Source: UBA1672 sp050633645 (GTDB lineage: Bacteria; Pseudomonadota; Alphaproteobacteria; Micavibrionales; Micavibrionaceae). Taken from it: a stretch of DNA of 64,000 bases. The stretch covers positions 558,001 to 622,000 of the forward strand of contig JBOEGX010000002.1 of NCBI GenBank assembly GCA_050633645.1, in the 5' to 3' direction. Positions 25,889 through 35,244 of the stretch are shown here, one piece after another (positions within the stretch are counted from its first letter, which is position 1; every line of letters starts with the position of its first letter). The notes below the pieces were generated by a model. That model was not told where the DNA came from and did not search any database. It saw only the letters and a list, made by a program, of their open reading frames with translations. Both the position numbers and the translations under genes were made by a program.

Positions 25889-26858
25889 TTCACTGTATAG
25901 CGCCCTTGCAGCGCAATTATCGTGTGGTATTCTAATGAATGAGCCGCTTTCACGGTACGGCACATGGCGTATTGGCGGGCCTGCGGATATGATCATCTCT
26001 CCTCGTTCAATTGCAGATGTTAGCCTTGCACAGCGATATATATACGAAAATAATATCCCATCTATAGTTGTCGGTGATGGCTCTAATATCCTTTTTGATG
26101 ATGATGGTTTTAGAGGGATTGTTATCCATATAGGCAGTGATATGTCCGCTATGAAAATGCATGACGACGGCAGGGTTGTGGCACAAGGCGGTATCTGGGT
26201 ACCAAGTTTTGTATCAAAAGTAGGACGTGCAGGATGGCAGGGGTGTGAGCATGCGATTGGTGTGCCGGGTACGTTGGGCGGACTGGTTGTTATGAATGGC
26301 GGAACAAGCAGAAGAGGAATTGGCGAACAATTAACGCAAGCTGTTGCCGTCAATCATTCTGGGGATGTTCAGAATTTTAGCCGAGAAGAGTGTCAATTTT
26401 TGTATCGTACGTCCATTTTTCAGAAAAACCGTTCCATCATTGTTGAGGCTAGCTTTCAATATGAACGAGGTGATAAGGCGGTATTGCGCACTTACATGCT
26501 GAAAACTTTGCAGGAGCGTAACAGAAAATTTCCACGTAAAATGCCAAATTGTGGGTCTGTCTTCTTAAGTGATCCATCTTTATATGCGACTGTTGGTCCT
26601 CCAGGAAAGGCTATTGAGCAAGCTGGTATGAAAGGAGTTTCATGTGGCGGCGCACTTATTTCCCCATTGCATGCTAATTTTATTGTTAATACGGGCAATG
26701 CATCATCGGATGATATTTTGCACCTTATCGCACAAATACGAAGCGCTGTGTTTAAAACAACAGGTCATAAGATGAATTGTGAAGTGCGGCATCTCAGGCC
26801 TGACGGCATTATGCTTCCCGCGCATGTTAGTGCGGAAGAAAGGTTCCCAAGCGCGTGA
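25878..26858 (+). CDS. MurB paralogue: UDP-N-acetylenolpyruvoylglucosamine reductase-like
   Basis: MurB reduces enolpyruvyl-UDP-GlcNAc with NADPH and FAD to UDP-MurNAc. The 326-residue product shows the FAD-binding start TWRIGGPADMI and GDGSNILF, GVPGTLGGLVVMNGG, the Tyr-Arg of LYRTSIFQ (about 176-177), the proton-donor Ser (about 227) in NCGSVF, HANFIVNTGNAS and the C-terminal Glu (about 302) in CEVRHL. ATG 25878 is used rather than GTG 25875. It overlaps the murA-like gene by 11 bases and its stop overlaps the GTG of the flippase gene by 4, so the three genes are translated as a unit. Usual alphaproteobacterial murB lies in the dcw cluster. Confidence 0.9.
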   Translation: MQLNSLYSALAAQLSCGILMNEPLSRYGTWRIGGPADMIISPRSIADVSLAQRYIYENNIPSIVVGDGSNILFDDDGFRGIVIHIGSDMSAMKMHDDGRVVAQGGIWVPSFVSKVGRAGWQGCEHAIGVPGTLGGLVVMNGGTSRRGIGEQLTQAVAVNHSGDVQNFSREECQFLYRTSIFQKNRSIIVEASFQYERGDKAVLRTYMLKTLQERNRKFPRKMPNCGSVFLSDPSLYATVGPPGKAIEQAGMKGVSCGGALISPLHANFIVNTGNASSDDILHLIAQIRSAVFKTTGHKMNCEVRHLRPDGIMLPAHVSAEERFPSA

Positions 26859-28177
26859 ATACTCTGACGGCAGATTTTCTTTCGGTGCTTATGAATCGCG
26901 GCCTTCAACGCATTGTTAATGTTTTTTTGCTTGTAATATTAGTCAGATTAATGAGCGTTGAGGATTACGGTGTCTACGGTCTTTTTGTTACAACGGTGAC
27001 GCTGGCCTCTATTATTGGCGCAATGGGCTTGCAGGAGTCTTTGGCATTTTTAATCGGTCGCAGCGCAGAAAAAGCACCTCAATATTTTGCTAGCGCCATT
27101 ATATATATATTCCTTCCATTGGGCTTGACTTCAACTTTAGCGGCCTCATTCTGGCTTTCTTTCTCTACTATCTTTGTTTTTTATATATGGATTACCCCCG
27201 CATTGATGGCTGTTTGTGGACGAATTATGCTGTTTATATCGCAAGGTGGGCATTTGGGCGTGGGCAATATAAAGTCGTTCAACCTTTCTGAGACGCTGCC
27301 AGTTATTCTTCTTTTTATAGGCGCAGCTGTTGTTTATCCATTTGGTAAATTGAGTGTTGTTTATTTTCTATGGATTTATGGTGTAGCTCATTTTACAATC
27401 GGTCTTTGGTATCTTTTAAACAGCGTTGTAAAAACTGCTCAGCCGTTTAAACCAGAATTGACATGTGCCGTTGAAGTATTGAAGCAAGGCGCACCATACG
27501 CATTATCGATGTTTTTAGCGGTAGCTAACAATACACTTGCGCTTTATATTTTAAATGCGAAAGGCATGGAAAATATGACGGGGTATTTTTTCATTGCGTG
27601 GCAAATTTTTAATGCGTTGTTAAATGTAGCGAATGCGTTGGGCTTGGTATTATTTTCTCATAGTGCGCGAGCAAAAGACCCGCAAGCTATTTTAAAGAGT
27701 GTTTCACGCTACACTAGCTTATTATTATGGTTCATGATGGGGGTAGGAAGCGCTGCGGCGCTTTTTAGCCCTTGGATTGTTCCATTCGTGTTTGGCGCAG
27801 ATTATGTTGATGCGGTGCCCTTCATACAGTTGATTATGCTGTGTATGGGATTCGTAAGCTTAACCCGCGTTATGTACAGAACATTAGGGGGGGTGGGGTT
27901 GTCTTATGCCGGTACTGCAATTTTATTCCCTGCGCTTGTCTTAAATGGTCTTTGTAGTTGGTTTTTGATTGATTATTTTGGTGCCATTGGTGCGGTTCAA
28001 GGCCTGATTATCAGCCAAATATTTACGATATCGTGCTATCTGGCGCTTGTGTGGATGAAGTTTAAATTACCATTTTATATGTTCATAATTCCCAATAAAA
28101 GTGACATATTTGGCGCGCTTAATAGCATTCATAAAATTTCTATGAAATTCATAAATACTATATTAAAGAAAGCTTGA
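26855..28177 (+). CDS. Polysaccharide flippase (Wzx / MATE-like oligosaccharide translocase)
   Basis: A 440-residue integral membrane protein with about twelve hydrophobic helices and a cytoplasmic-positive pattern typical of the polysaccharide_synt/Wzx superfamily. N-terminal ADFLSVLMNRGLQRIVNVF and SVEDYGVYGLFVT resemble the usual first helix and loop of these proteins. It flips lipid-linked repeat units to the periplasmic face of the inner membrane. GTG 26855 overlaps the murB-like stop; the GT14 gene begins 3 bases after its stop. The tight coupling to murA/murB homologues suggests the transported unit contains the product of those enzymes. Confidence 0.84.
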   Translation: MNTLTADFLSVLMNRGLQRIVNVFLLVILVRLMSVEDYGVYGLFVTTVTLASIIGAMGLQESLAFLIGRSAEKAPQYFASAIIYIFLPLGLTSTLAASFWLSFSTIFVFYIWITPALMAVCGRIMLFISQGGHLGVGNIKSFNLSETLPVILLFIGAAVVYPFGKLSVVYFLWIYGVAHFTIGLWYLLNSVVKTAQPFKPELTCAVEVLKQGAPYALSMFLAVANNTLALYILNAKGMENMTGYFFIAWQIFNALLNVANALGLVLFSHSARAKDPQAILKSVSRYTSLLLWFMMGVGSAAALFSPWIVPFVFGADYVDAVPFIQLIMLCMGFVSLTRVMYRTLGGVGLSYAGTAILFPALVLNGLCSWFLIDYFGAIGAVQGLIISQIFTISCYLALVWMKFKLPFYMFIIPNKSDIFGALNSIHKISMKFINTILKKA

Positions 28178-28180
28178 GAA

Positions 28181-29083
28181 ATGTTTGCATACCTTATTAC
28201 GGCGCACAATGAACCAATATCACTTTACAAAATGGTTCTTACTATGCGAGATCCACGCGTCATTTTTTTTGTTCACATTGACAAAAAAACAGAGATAGCC
28301 CCATTTGAAAAACTATTCCAACATATGGATAATGTTGTTTTGATTGAAGACCGGGTTGCGGTGTATTGGGGAGGCTGGAGTCTTGTTCAGGCGGCTTTAA
28401 ATTTAATCGAAAGCGCCTATAGGTCAGATCATCAATTTACACGATACACCTTTTTAAGTGGGCTTTGTTATCCCATAAAACCAAATAAAGAAATTTTTAA
28501 AATTTTTGAGAGAAATCAAGAATTTATTAGTGCGCATAAGATGCCCGCCCCTGAGCTTAACAAGCCGATGTCACGAATCAATAGATTCTTTGTTGAGGGC
28601 GAATATAGGCAAGCTGGATTAAGGCCCAAATTGATCAAAATTTTTAATATAATTAATAGCCTTTGCTGGAAGAGAGATTATATTCGCGGATTAGATGGTG
28701 TTGAGCCTTATGCGGGGAGCTCTTGGTGGAGTTTAAGTCATGATGCTATCGAAGTTATAAGGACATTCTTGCAGGAACGCCGTCAGATTGTATCGTTTTT
28801 TAAAAATACAAAATGCCCCGACGAATGTTTTTTTCAAACAGTTATAATCAATAGTCATCTAAAAGAAAAAGTGTTCGATTCACTAACTTATGTGGATTGG
28901 AAAGATAAGTATGAAAAGCCGTGCCATATTGGAGCTAAACATCTCCCTTTTCTTCTTAAGCGTGAAACAAGCGACCACATTACGCTAAAGGATGAGCCAA
29001 TATGTTTTGTGCGTAAAATATCGTCGAAAAATAATGATATTAGAGATCACATTGATCGAGTTTTAAAGCAGAGATTAGCATGA
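28181..29083 (+). CDS. GT14 (core-2/I-branching-like) glycosyltransferase
   Basis: A 300-residue protein of the Branch family (GT14), which adds N-acetylglucosamine or a related sugar in beta-1,6 or xylosyl linkages in eukaryotes; bacterial members usually act in capsule synthesis. Signatures are AYLITAHNEP at the N-terminus, VFFVHIDKKTE-like DKKT, VYWGGWSLVQA, FLSGLCYPIK and SWWSLSHDAIE, with CPDECFFQTVI as the conserved acidic and cysteine segment. The start follows the flippase stop by three bases, and the stop overlaps the next gene as ATGA. The acceptor cannot be inferred. Confidence 0.88.
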   Translation: MFAYLITAHNEPISLYKMVLTMRDPRVIFFVHIDKKTEIAPFEKLFQHMDNVVLIEDRVAVYWGGWSLVQAALNLIESAYRSDHQFTRYTFLSGLCYPIKPNKEIFKIFERNQEFISAHKMPAPELNKPMSRINRFFVEGEYRQAGLRPKLIKIFNIINSLCWKRDYIRGLDGVEPYAGSSWWSLSHDAIEVIRTFLQERRQIVSFFKNTKCPDECFFQTVIINSHLKEKVFDSLTYVDWKDKYEKPCHIGAKHLPFLLKRETSDHITLKDEPICFVRKISSKNNDIRDHIDRVLKQRLA

Positions 29084-30075
29084 TGCGTTATTGTTTTCGG
29101 TTGTTATTGTTGGTTTGTGCGTTTTCTACTGTAAAGTTTTCCTACGCTCGACCAAGTGACACTATCCCTCCAGCAGCGCACGCTGAGGGTTATACCATCA
29201 ACACCTTTCATAGTATGTTTGCGGATGATGTGGATCTGCTGAATCTTCGTAATCATGGGCATAATTGGTATCTTGAGGATTTTTATAATGAGCCACCCGC
29301 ACGCGCCAGTCAGCTTAAAATTGATTCCCAAGAGGGGATTACCATTTCCTCCGGTAATAGAAAAGAATTAGCCACGGCTACGCGATATTTTTCTAAAAAA
29401 CTAGGGAAAAATGCCCGTGATGACCATAAGTGGGTTGGAACGGCGTTTGGCGGCGGCGGATATTTTGAAGCGGATATTAAATTTGACCCTGACATTGTGT
29501 TTAAGCAGCAAAAAAGCGAAGGGTGGCCCGCGTTTTGGGCGATGTCTATTGAACATCGGGCAGGATTGGAGTCTGAAAAATGGGAGCAGGGCGGTGAGGG
29601 CTTTGTACGTTTCATGGAGATAGATGCTATGGAGTATTTATATAAAGATGCAGGAAAAAAAAACCAGTATGGCGCGAATATCCACCATTGGTATGGCGTG
29701 TATCGCAAGACGTGCCCTAAAGGCGCCTTTTGTCACATGAGCGTCCCATATAGAGATAGATCGGTAGATGTGCCAAAAGGAACGTCTTTTAATAATTTTC
29801 ATCGTTATGGGTTTTTATGGGTGCCTGCAACGGACCAGAAAAATGGCTATATTCAATTCTACTTTGATGGCGAACCGGTTAATAAAAGAGTCGAATGGTC
29901 AAAATACGATGAAAGTCTGCCAATAGAAGATGAAGACTTACGTAGTTTTGCTTTACTGGATACGCAGCATATTATATTGCTTTTGGGCTCTGGCAATGAT
30001 ATGCCGATGACCGTTCGATCAGTGAGTGTTTGGCAAAATTCGGATGACAATAATTGGGTGACGCGTCCAGAGTAA
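29080..30075 (+). CDS. Secreted GH16-like glycoside hydrolase
   Basis: A 331-residue protein with a signal peptide (MMRYCFRLLLL to about residue 23, SYA) and a concanavalin-like beta-sandwich. The catalytic motif of family GH16, ExDxxE, is visible as EIDAME (about 180-185), followed by YGANIHHWYG, and preceded by the family pattern GGGYFEADIKF and GWPAFWAMS. It is probably a glucanase or galactanase that cuts the locus's own exopolymer, or a transglycosylase. The frame contains a run of nine A (29655-29663) in GKKNQ. ATGA coupling to the GT14 gene ties it to the polymer synthesis operon. Confidence 0.78.
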   Translation: MMRYCFRLLLLVCAFSTVKFSYARPSDTIPPAAHAEGYTINTFHSMFADDVDLLNLRNHGHNWYLEDFYNEPPARASQLKIDSQEGITISSGNRKELATATRYFSKKLGKNARDDHKWVGTAFGGGGYFEADIKFDPDIVFKQQKSEGWPAFWAMSIEHRAGLESEKWEQGGEGFVRFMEIDAMEYLYKDAGKKNQYGANIHHWYGVYRKTCPKGAFCHMSVPYRDRSVDVPKGTSFNNFHRYGFLWVPATDQKNGYIQFYFDGEPVNKRVEWSKYDESLPIEDEDLRSFALLDTQHIILLLGSGNDMPMTVRSVSVWQNSDDNNWVTRPE

Positions 30076-30111
30076 GACGTTTTTATTAATGAAGAGTGAT
30101 TGAGGACTAAC

Positions 30112-31095
30112 ATGTCTAAACCAGCTGTCAGCATAATTACTGGATATTATAAGAGGGAAGATGTGGTTCGTCGTACTTTGTCATCTTTACTTGATCAAAA
30201 TTTTAAAGACATTGAGATTATCGTTTTCGATGATGCGTCTCCGGATGGTACCGCGGCAGAAATAAAAGCATTTATTGAAGAAGTTCGAGACCCACGTATT
30301 GTTCCTATCTATCATACAAAAAATATTGGGTTCGTGGCGGGTTTATTGGATGCACTTAAGCACGCTAAAGGGCAGTATATTGCTATACAGGGTTCAGGAG
30401 ATTATTCTTATCCTGACAGGATTGCATTGCAGAAGGCTCTTTTAGATGAACGCCCAGAGGTTGGAGTTGTGGGTTCTTATTACGAAAATTATGTCGCTGA
30501 TTCACAAATTGTACGTTTGAGGACGCCGAATGCTGATACCATCGATTTGGTCGCCTTGTTGCAGAATAACGTATTCACACACGGCGAAGTGATGTTTCGC
30601 AGAGATGCTTATGAACAAGCTGGTGGATATCGAGAACAGTTTACATTTTGCCAAGACTATGATTTGTGGTTACGCATGATTTCGTATTGTAAATTTGCCA
30701 CTGTGCCCCAGGTTTTGTATCGGCGTTTTATTGATTTTGAAGGGGTTTCTTACAATCCAAAAAAGTTTATTGCTCAGACGCGTTATAAAATCTTGGCAAA
30801 ACAGCTACGCGATGTTTCATGCACTAAGGAACAAGAAATTTTAAGTGTTATAACGCAAGAAAATTTGGGGAGTTTTGTTCCGCTTAATACACCAGAATTA
30901 CAAAAAGATACAAAAAAAGCAGTTATCAGAGCGGTAGTTTGGAAAAATTATGATCTAGCGCGCACATTGACGCAAATCTATATAGTATCAAGGCCAAGTA
31001 AGATTTTTTTTAGTACGGCAGTTGCTCTTATTAGATTTATACCTTTTTTGCATAGTTTTGTTCTATTCTTGACGAAAAGCCGTAAAGAAACATAA
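30112..31095 (+). CDS. GT2 family glycosyltransferase
   Basis: This 327-residue glycosyltransferase has the GT-A fold: SIITGYYKRED at the start, VFDDASPDGTAAE (DxD-containing nucleotide-sugar site near residue 45), a DALKHAKGQYIAIQGSGDYS segment and ED-type acceptor region QDYDLWLRM. ATG 30112 was chosen over TTG 30100 because GAGG lies 6 bases upstream. It is the last plus-strand gene before a 216-base spacer and the oppositely oriented TPR lipoprotein gene. The spacer 31096-31311 contains no further gene. The donor sugar is unknown. Confidence 0.9.
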   Translation: MSKPAVSIITGYYKREDVVRRTLSSLLDQNFKDIEIIVFDDASPDGTAAEIKAFIEEVRDPRIVPIYHTKNIGFVAGLLDALKHAKGQYIAIQGSGDYSYPDRIALQKALLDERPEVGVVGSYYENYVADSQIVRLRTPNADTIDLVALLQNNVFTHGEVMFRRDAYEQAGGYREQFTFCQDYDLWLRMISYCKFATVPQVLYRRFIDFEGVSYNPKKFIAQTRYKILAKQLRDVSCTKEQEILSVITQENLGSFVPLNTPELQKDTKKAVIRAVVWKNYDLARTLTQIYIVSRPSKIFFSTAVALIRFIPFLHSFVLFLTKSRKET

Positions 31096-31311
31096 TCAAA
31101 AACATCAACGTGTTTATTATTTTTTAGAGATTACTCAAATTCTATGACTGTCCGTTAAACCCTTGCCAGATCAAAGGCACCGCGAAAGCCTTAAGTTTAA
31201 GAGAATTCTTGTTGGCTGTCGGTTGGCTAATTTCAGCCACTCCCATGTTTTTTTAATTTTTCAAAATTGGGGGGTATGTCGCAAAGCTTAACTGATTTTT
31301 AAAAATTCTCC

Positions 31312-33705
31312 TTATTTAAGACCCTCTAGCAGGCGTCTGGCTTCGTCAATGCCTTCATAAGAAACGTTTTTTGATGTAGCTTGTTGCAAATATATTTTTG
31401 CCTGCTCCAGATTTCCATTCGCCTTCAGTACGGCGCCATAATGAAAAGAAATTTGTGGGTTGTGGGTTGTTTGCAATTTAATCGCCTTTTCCAGTATGGG
31501 TTGTGCCTGAATAGGGAGATTGCTTCTATAATAAACCCATCCAAGCGTATCCAAATGATTTGGATTGGGAGAATTGATAAAACGCTCTGCTATGATGCGT
31601 GCTTTTTTAAGAAGGGCGGTATCTTTGTATTTAAAATCAGCAATGACTTGAGCCATATTATTTGCGGAGGCATCTGCAACGTCGCTACGCTCGATTGCGG
31701 CTTCATAAATAGCGATTGCCTGATCAATTTCACCGATTTGCGTTAATATTATCGCCTTGAACATGGATGCGCCAGCCTCAGATGGAATGGCTTGTTCCGC
31801 AGCCTCTAGCACTTCGATAGCATTTTGGGGTAAGTTTTGATCCAGTAGTATTTTAGCCAATGATGTATAAGCATCATGTGATTTTGGATTTAGATTTATG
31901 GCTTTTCTAAAGGCAACCTCCGCATCTTCCATATTCCCAGTTTGCATGTTAATTGCCCCCAGAATCGTAAACGAAAGAGAATTGTGTTTTCTTAATCCAA
32001 CCAAGAAGCTTTTTACGTCGTCTAAGCTCTCTTTGCTCTGCGCGGTTTCAAGTAATGTTGATAATGCATGCGCAGATAGGGGGGAATTTATATCATCACG
32101 TATAATAGCTTTAAGCGCATCAGAGGCTTTTTGCTTACTGCCATTTTGTATGTCTGCTTTGGCAAATAAAAATTTAGAAAGCGGGTTCTTGCCGTTAATT
32201 TTTTGCAGTTCCTTAATCGCGTTTTCTGCAACAGTGACCTGCCCAACCTCAAGAGCTGTCCGTGCAATACTTTCCCATGCTACACTGTAATTCGGAAAAA
32301 TGTCTGTCACTTGTGTTAGAATATTGATTGCCGTATCATGCTCTCCACGTAAGGCATGGAGTTGAGCCAGCCGAACGAGAGTCCCTTTGTCATCAGGTGT
32401 TTTTTCAAGAGCTTGTAATAATGTATCGATAGCTAAATCATTATGCCCCTGAATGAGTAATGCTTCCGCGAGTGTTCTTGATGCCTTTAAAAACTTTGGG
32501 TCACGGTTAAGTATAGTGCGTAAATCTTGGATGGCTTTTCTATGATCGCCCTGTATGAAGCTCAGATTTGCTCTTAAAAGGAAGGCATCAATATTATTAA
32601 CCTCTTTTTCCAAAACGGCGGTGATTAAATCATTCGCGAGCTGGATATCGCCGCGGCTCAGCTCAATTTGCGCAAGGTTGGTCTGTGCATTTAAACCAAT
32701 CCAGTCGTCAGGATCAGTGTCTATAATATTCTTTAACGTTAGGATTGCATTTTCATGCTCATTATTACGAGTGTAAATATCAGCCAGCCACAGATAAAAT
32801 AGTTTCTGATCCGGTTTGGCATTAATAAAGCTCTGAATTTCTTTCTTGGCTTCACCCATGCCTTTCTCAACCTCAAGATATTGAACAAGCTTTAATTTCG
32901 CTTCACCGTTATCAGGGAAGGCGGATACTGCATCTTGATATACTTTTCTTGCCTCCTCAGTTTTAGAAAACTCTTTCAAAATCTGAGCCAGATCAAACCG
33001 ATAGGTGATTCTGTCTGGAAAAATCTCAAATAGTGTTTCATAGACATCTGTAACACCTTGTGGATTATCTTGTTCACTATAAATGCTCGCTTTCAAAAGA
33101 TATAAAGATGGCTCTTTGGGGTTAAGCGCAATGCCTTTATCCAGTATTTGAAGAGCTGTCTCATATTCTTTTTGTGCCATATACATACCAGCTTGTACTG
33201 AATAAGCGATTAAATTTGAAGGGTCATACTTAAAGGACAAGTCAATTTCTTGTTGCGCCTGATTAAACGCTTTATCTCTTAAAAAAATTGATGCTTTAAG
33301 GGCATGAGCTGTTGCGTGTTGCGGGTCAATGGTTAGTATTTTATCAATGCGTATGTTGGCCTCTACGGTTTGTTGCCCAATTAGAAAAAACTCAGACAGT
33401 TTCAATAGTATAGGGAGAAATTCAGGATCTTGCTGTTCAGAAACCATAAACGCAGACCATGCACTCTGATAGTTTCCCTCAGCCTCTTCAATTAAACCCA
33501 GTTTATAAATAGCCTTAGAAGAGGAGGGGAGGATCTTGGCTGCATTTCTATACTCTAATCTGGCTCTTATATAGTCGGACTGTTCAAAATAAGAATCACC
33601 TCTTTCTATATAGCTATCATGTTTTTCCTCTGGGCTATTACAAGCAGTAAATAAGAAACACACCATAAATAGGAAAATTATTCGAAAGCTTATATTTATT
33701 TTCAT
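31312..33705 (-). CDS. TPR-repeat lipoprotein of the exosortase/PEP-CTERM system (PrsT-like)
   Basis: A 797-residue protein with a lipoprotein signal peptide (MKINISFRII, lipobox FTAC), then about twenty tetratricopeptide repeats from residue 30 to the end; each shows the small-Ala spaced pattern, e.g. ARLEYRNAAKILPSS and AEVAFRKAINLNPKS. PrsT-type proteins are long TPR lipoproteins found specifically in loci with exosortases; they are thought to help polymer or protein secretion across the periplasm. It is transcribed opposite to the VPLPA protein gene, so both probably share the 190-base AT-rich spacer 33706-33895. Exact function is unknown. Confidence 0.82.
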   Translation of the reverse strand: MKINISFRIIFLFMVCFLFTACNSPEEKHDSYIERGDSYFEQSDYIRARLEYRNAAKILPSSSKAIYKLGLIEEAEGNYQSAWSAFMVSEQQDPEFLPILLKLSEFFLIGQQTVEANIRIDKILTIDPQHATAHALKASIFLRDKAFNQAQQEIDLSFKYDPSNLIAYSVQAGMYMAQKEYETALQILDKGIALNPKEPSLYLLKASIYSEQDNPQGVTDVYETLFEIFPDRITYRFDLAQILKEFSKTEEARKVYQDAVSAFPDNGEAKLKLVQYLEVEKGMGEAKKEIQSFINAKPDQKLFYLWLADIYTRNNEHENAILTLKNIIDTDPDDWIGLNAQTNLAQIELSRGDIQLANDLITAVLEKEVNNIDAFLLRANLSFIQGDHRKAIQDLRTILNRDPKFLKASRTLAEALLIQGHNDLAIDTLLQALEKTPDDKGTLVRLAQLHALRGEHDTAINILTQVTDIFPNYSVAWESIARTALEVGQVTVAENAIKELQKINGKNPLSKFLFAKADIQNGSKQKASDALKAIIRDDINSPLSAHALSTLLETAQSKESLDDVKSFLVGLRKHNSLSFTILGAINMQTGNMEDAEVAFRKAINLNPKSHDAYTSLAKILLDQNLPQNAIEVLEAAEQAIPSEAGASMFKAIILTQIGEIDQAIAIYEAAIERSDVADASANNMAQVIADFKYKDTALLKKARIIAERFINSPNPNHLDTLGWVYYRSNLPIQAQPILEKAIKLQTTHNPQISFHYGAVLKANGNLEQAKIYLQQATSKNVSYEGIDEARRLLEGLK

Positions 33706-33895
33706 AGGGCTACGTCCTTGATACTGTTATTTATGATTATATCTAATATAATAAGTCATGGAGGAATGCCAGTTTAAATAGGTCAATATTTATTGGGTCG
33801 TGAATTAGACATAGGAATTTAAAAAAAGTATTGCGCTTATTTTTTTAGTATGATATTTGAAGCATAATTAATTAGTAATGAATTGGATATTAAAA

Positions 33896-34528
33896 ATGCA
33901 TATCAATAAGATTTTAACAATTGGTGCGGTTGCACTTTCTATGGCGTTTGGTTCACACAGTGCGAACGCTTCATATGATTACACAGGCGCTTTTGTGGAT
34001 ATGGAAACAGTTTCAGTTGGTGATACTGGTGTGATTGGCAATATAGGGCATTTTGGTTCTGCTATTGTTAGTCAGGTTTCGGGCTCACTTCCTTCAAACA
34101 GTATGATTACGTTTACGTATGATTTTTCTGGTGACGTTGGTTTCGGTGTTCTCGGGGCTTTTGGTGGTTATGATTTTGATACTGGATCTGATAGCTATTC
34201 TGGTTATTCCCATGCATCAACTTTGTTTGGTAACAGCGCAGCAGGTTTTCAAAATGGATCACTCTCTACCCCACTTGCAGTAGCAAGTGCGCAGATTGAC
34301 TTCGGTAATAATACTGCAACGGCGGTTATTAAGAATGTGTCATCAGGTGTTGTTGACTATCTTAATCTTTTTGTTGGCTTGGTTTCAGGAAACAAAAATT
34401 TAGAGATTTCTTATTCTGTTTCAGCAGTTCCGCTGCCTGCAGCATTGCCATTATTCTTGTTAGGCTTGGCTGGGCTTATGGGTTTCTCTTATCGTGGTAA
34501 GAGAAACGCTGTTGCAGCCGCCGCATAG
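33896..34528 (+). CDS. VPLPA-CTERM sorting-domain protein, exosortase substrate
   Basis: A secreted protein of 210 residues with a signal peptide (HINKILTIG to SANA, about residue 25) and a Gly/Ser/Asp-rich beta region. The C-terminus has the full sorting signal: VPLPAALPLFLLG (residues about 178-190), a hydrophobic helix, and a basic SYRGKRN end. It should be cut and anchored by the exosortase at 19283. I used ATG 33896 over ATG 33878 because GGAT precedes it and the signal peptide is standard; the earlier ATG adds six residues. A terminator at 34555 follows. No other domain is recognised. Confidence 0.9.
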   Translation: MHINKILTIGAVALSMAFGSHSANASYDYTGAFVDMETVSVGDTGVIGNIGHFGSAIVSQVSGSLPSNSMITFTYDFSGDVGFGVLGAFGGYDFDTGSDSYSGYSHASTLFGNSAAGFQNGSLSTPLAVASAQIDFGNNTATAVIKNVSSGVVDYLNLFVGLVSGNKNLEISYSVSAVPLPAALPLFLLGLAGLMGFSYRGKRNAVAAAA

Positions 34529-34554
34529 TCTGGTAAATAGACAGATAAAGTTAT

Positions 34555-34583
34555 ATTAAGGCGCTTTTCTAAGGCGCCTTAAT
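34555..34583 (+). terminator. Stem-loop after the VPLPA-CTERM gene
   Basis: A perfect 10-bp stem (34555-34564 with 34574-34583, centre AAGGCGC) has a 9-base loop and begins 27 bases after the stop codon. The following T-run is short, so termination may be partial, but the structure is unlikely to be accidental. Confidence 0.65.
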
Positions 34584-34658
34584 TCCATTTACTTATATTT
34601 ATTTGATGTATTAGGCGCATTTTTAGCCTTTAACTCAAGCAACGATCTATTAAAGAAG

Positions 34659-35240
34659 ATGATTAAGAAAATGATTAAATTTGTATTTGTTTTGATTCTA
34701 TCGGCTGTTTTAATGTCCACAGAAGCTTCCGCAGTAGAGGATAGCTATGTAATTCTTCCTGGCGATGTTTTACACGTTAGCGTTTGGAGAGAAATTGATA
34801 TGGATCGTGAGGTTGTTGTCTTGCCAGATGGTAGCTTTAGTTTTCCTTTGATCGGAACAGTAAATGCACACAATAAAAGCCCATCTGAATTGCAGGATGT
34901 GATTTTAAAAAAGTTACGGTCATTTATACCGGAAGCAGCAGTGACCGTTGTTGTAAAGGCGCCTTTGGGTCATAAGGCGAGTGTTATTGGTGAAGTACAG
35001 TCACCAGGTGATGTGTTTCTTAATTCATCAACCACTGTGACGCAAGCGCTTAGTCAAGCTGGTGGTTTTACCCCTTATGCCGATAAAGATGATATTATTA
35101 TTGTAAGAAAAAATTCAGATGGATCAAAAGAAAAAATAGAGTTTTCTTTTAGCGATGTTTCTAAAGGTAAAAATCTTTTGGGTGATATAGACTTGATTCC
35201 AGGTGACATCATTGTCGTTCCAACTTCAGGGTTATTCTAG
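34659..35240 (+). CDS. Polysaccharide export protein (Wza/EpsA-like, exosortase-associated)
   Basis: A 193-residue periplasmic/outer-membrane secretin-like protein. A signal peptide (residues 1 to about 25, ASA cleavage) is followed by the Poly_export motif (YVILPGDVLHVSVWRE, VVLPDGSFSFPLIGTV) and a SLBB-like domain (KASVIGEVQSPGDVFL, LSQAGGFTPYADKDDI). No lipobox Cys is seen, unlike E. coli Wza. Small Wza homologues of this size are typical of exosortase-linked export. The next gene begins only a few bases after its stop and a Wzz/GumC co-polymerase follows later, forming the usual export group. Confidence 0.9.
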   Translation: MIKKMIKFVFVLILSAVLMSTEASAVEDSYVILPGDVLHVSVWREIDMDREVVVLPDGSFSFPLIGTVNAHNKSPSELQDVILKKLRSFIPEAAVTVVVKAPLGHKASVIGEVQSPGDVFLNSSTTVTQALSQAGGFTPYADKDDIIIVRKNSDGSKEKIEFSFSDVSKGKNLLGDIDLIPGDIIVVPTSGLF

Positions 35241-35244
35241 TGGT

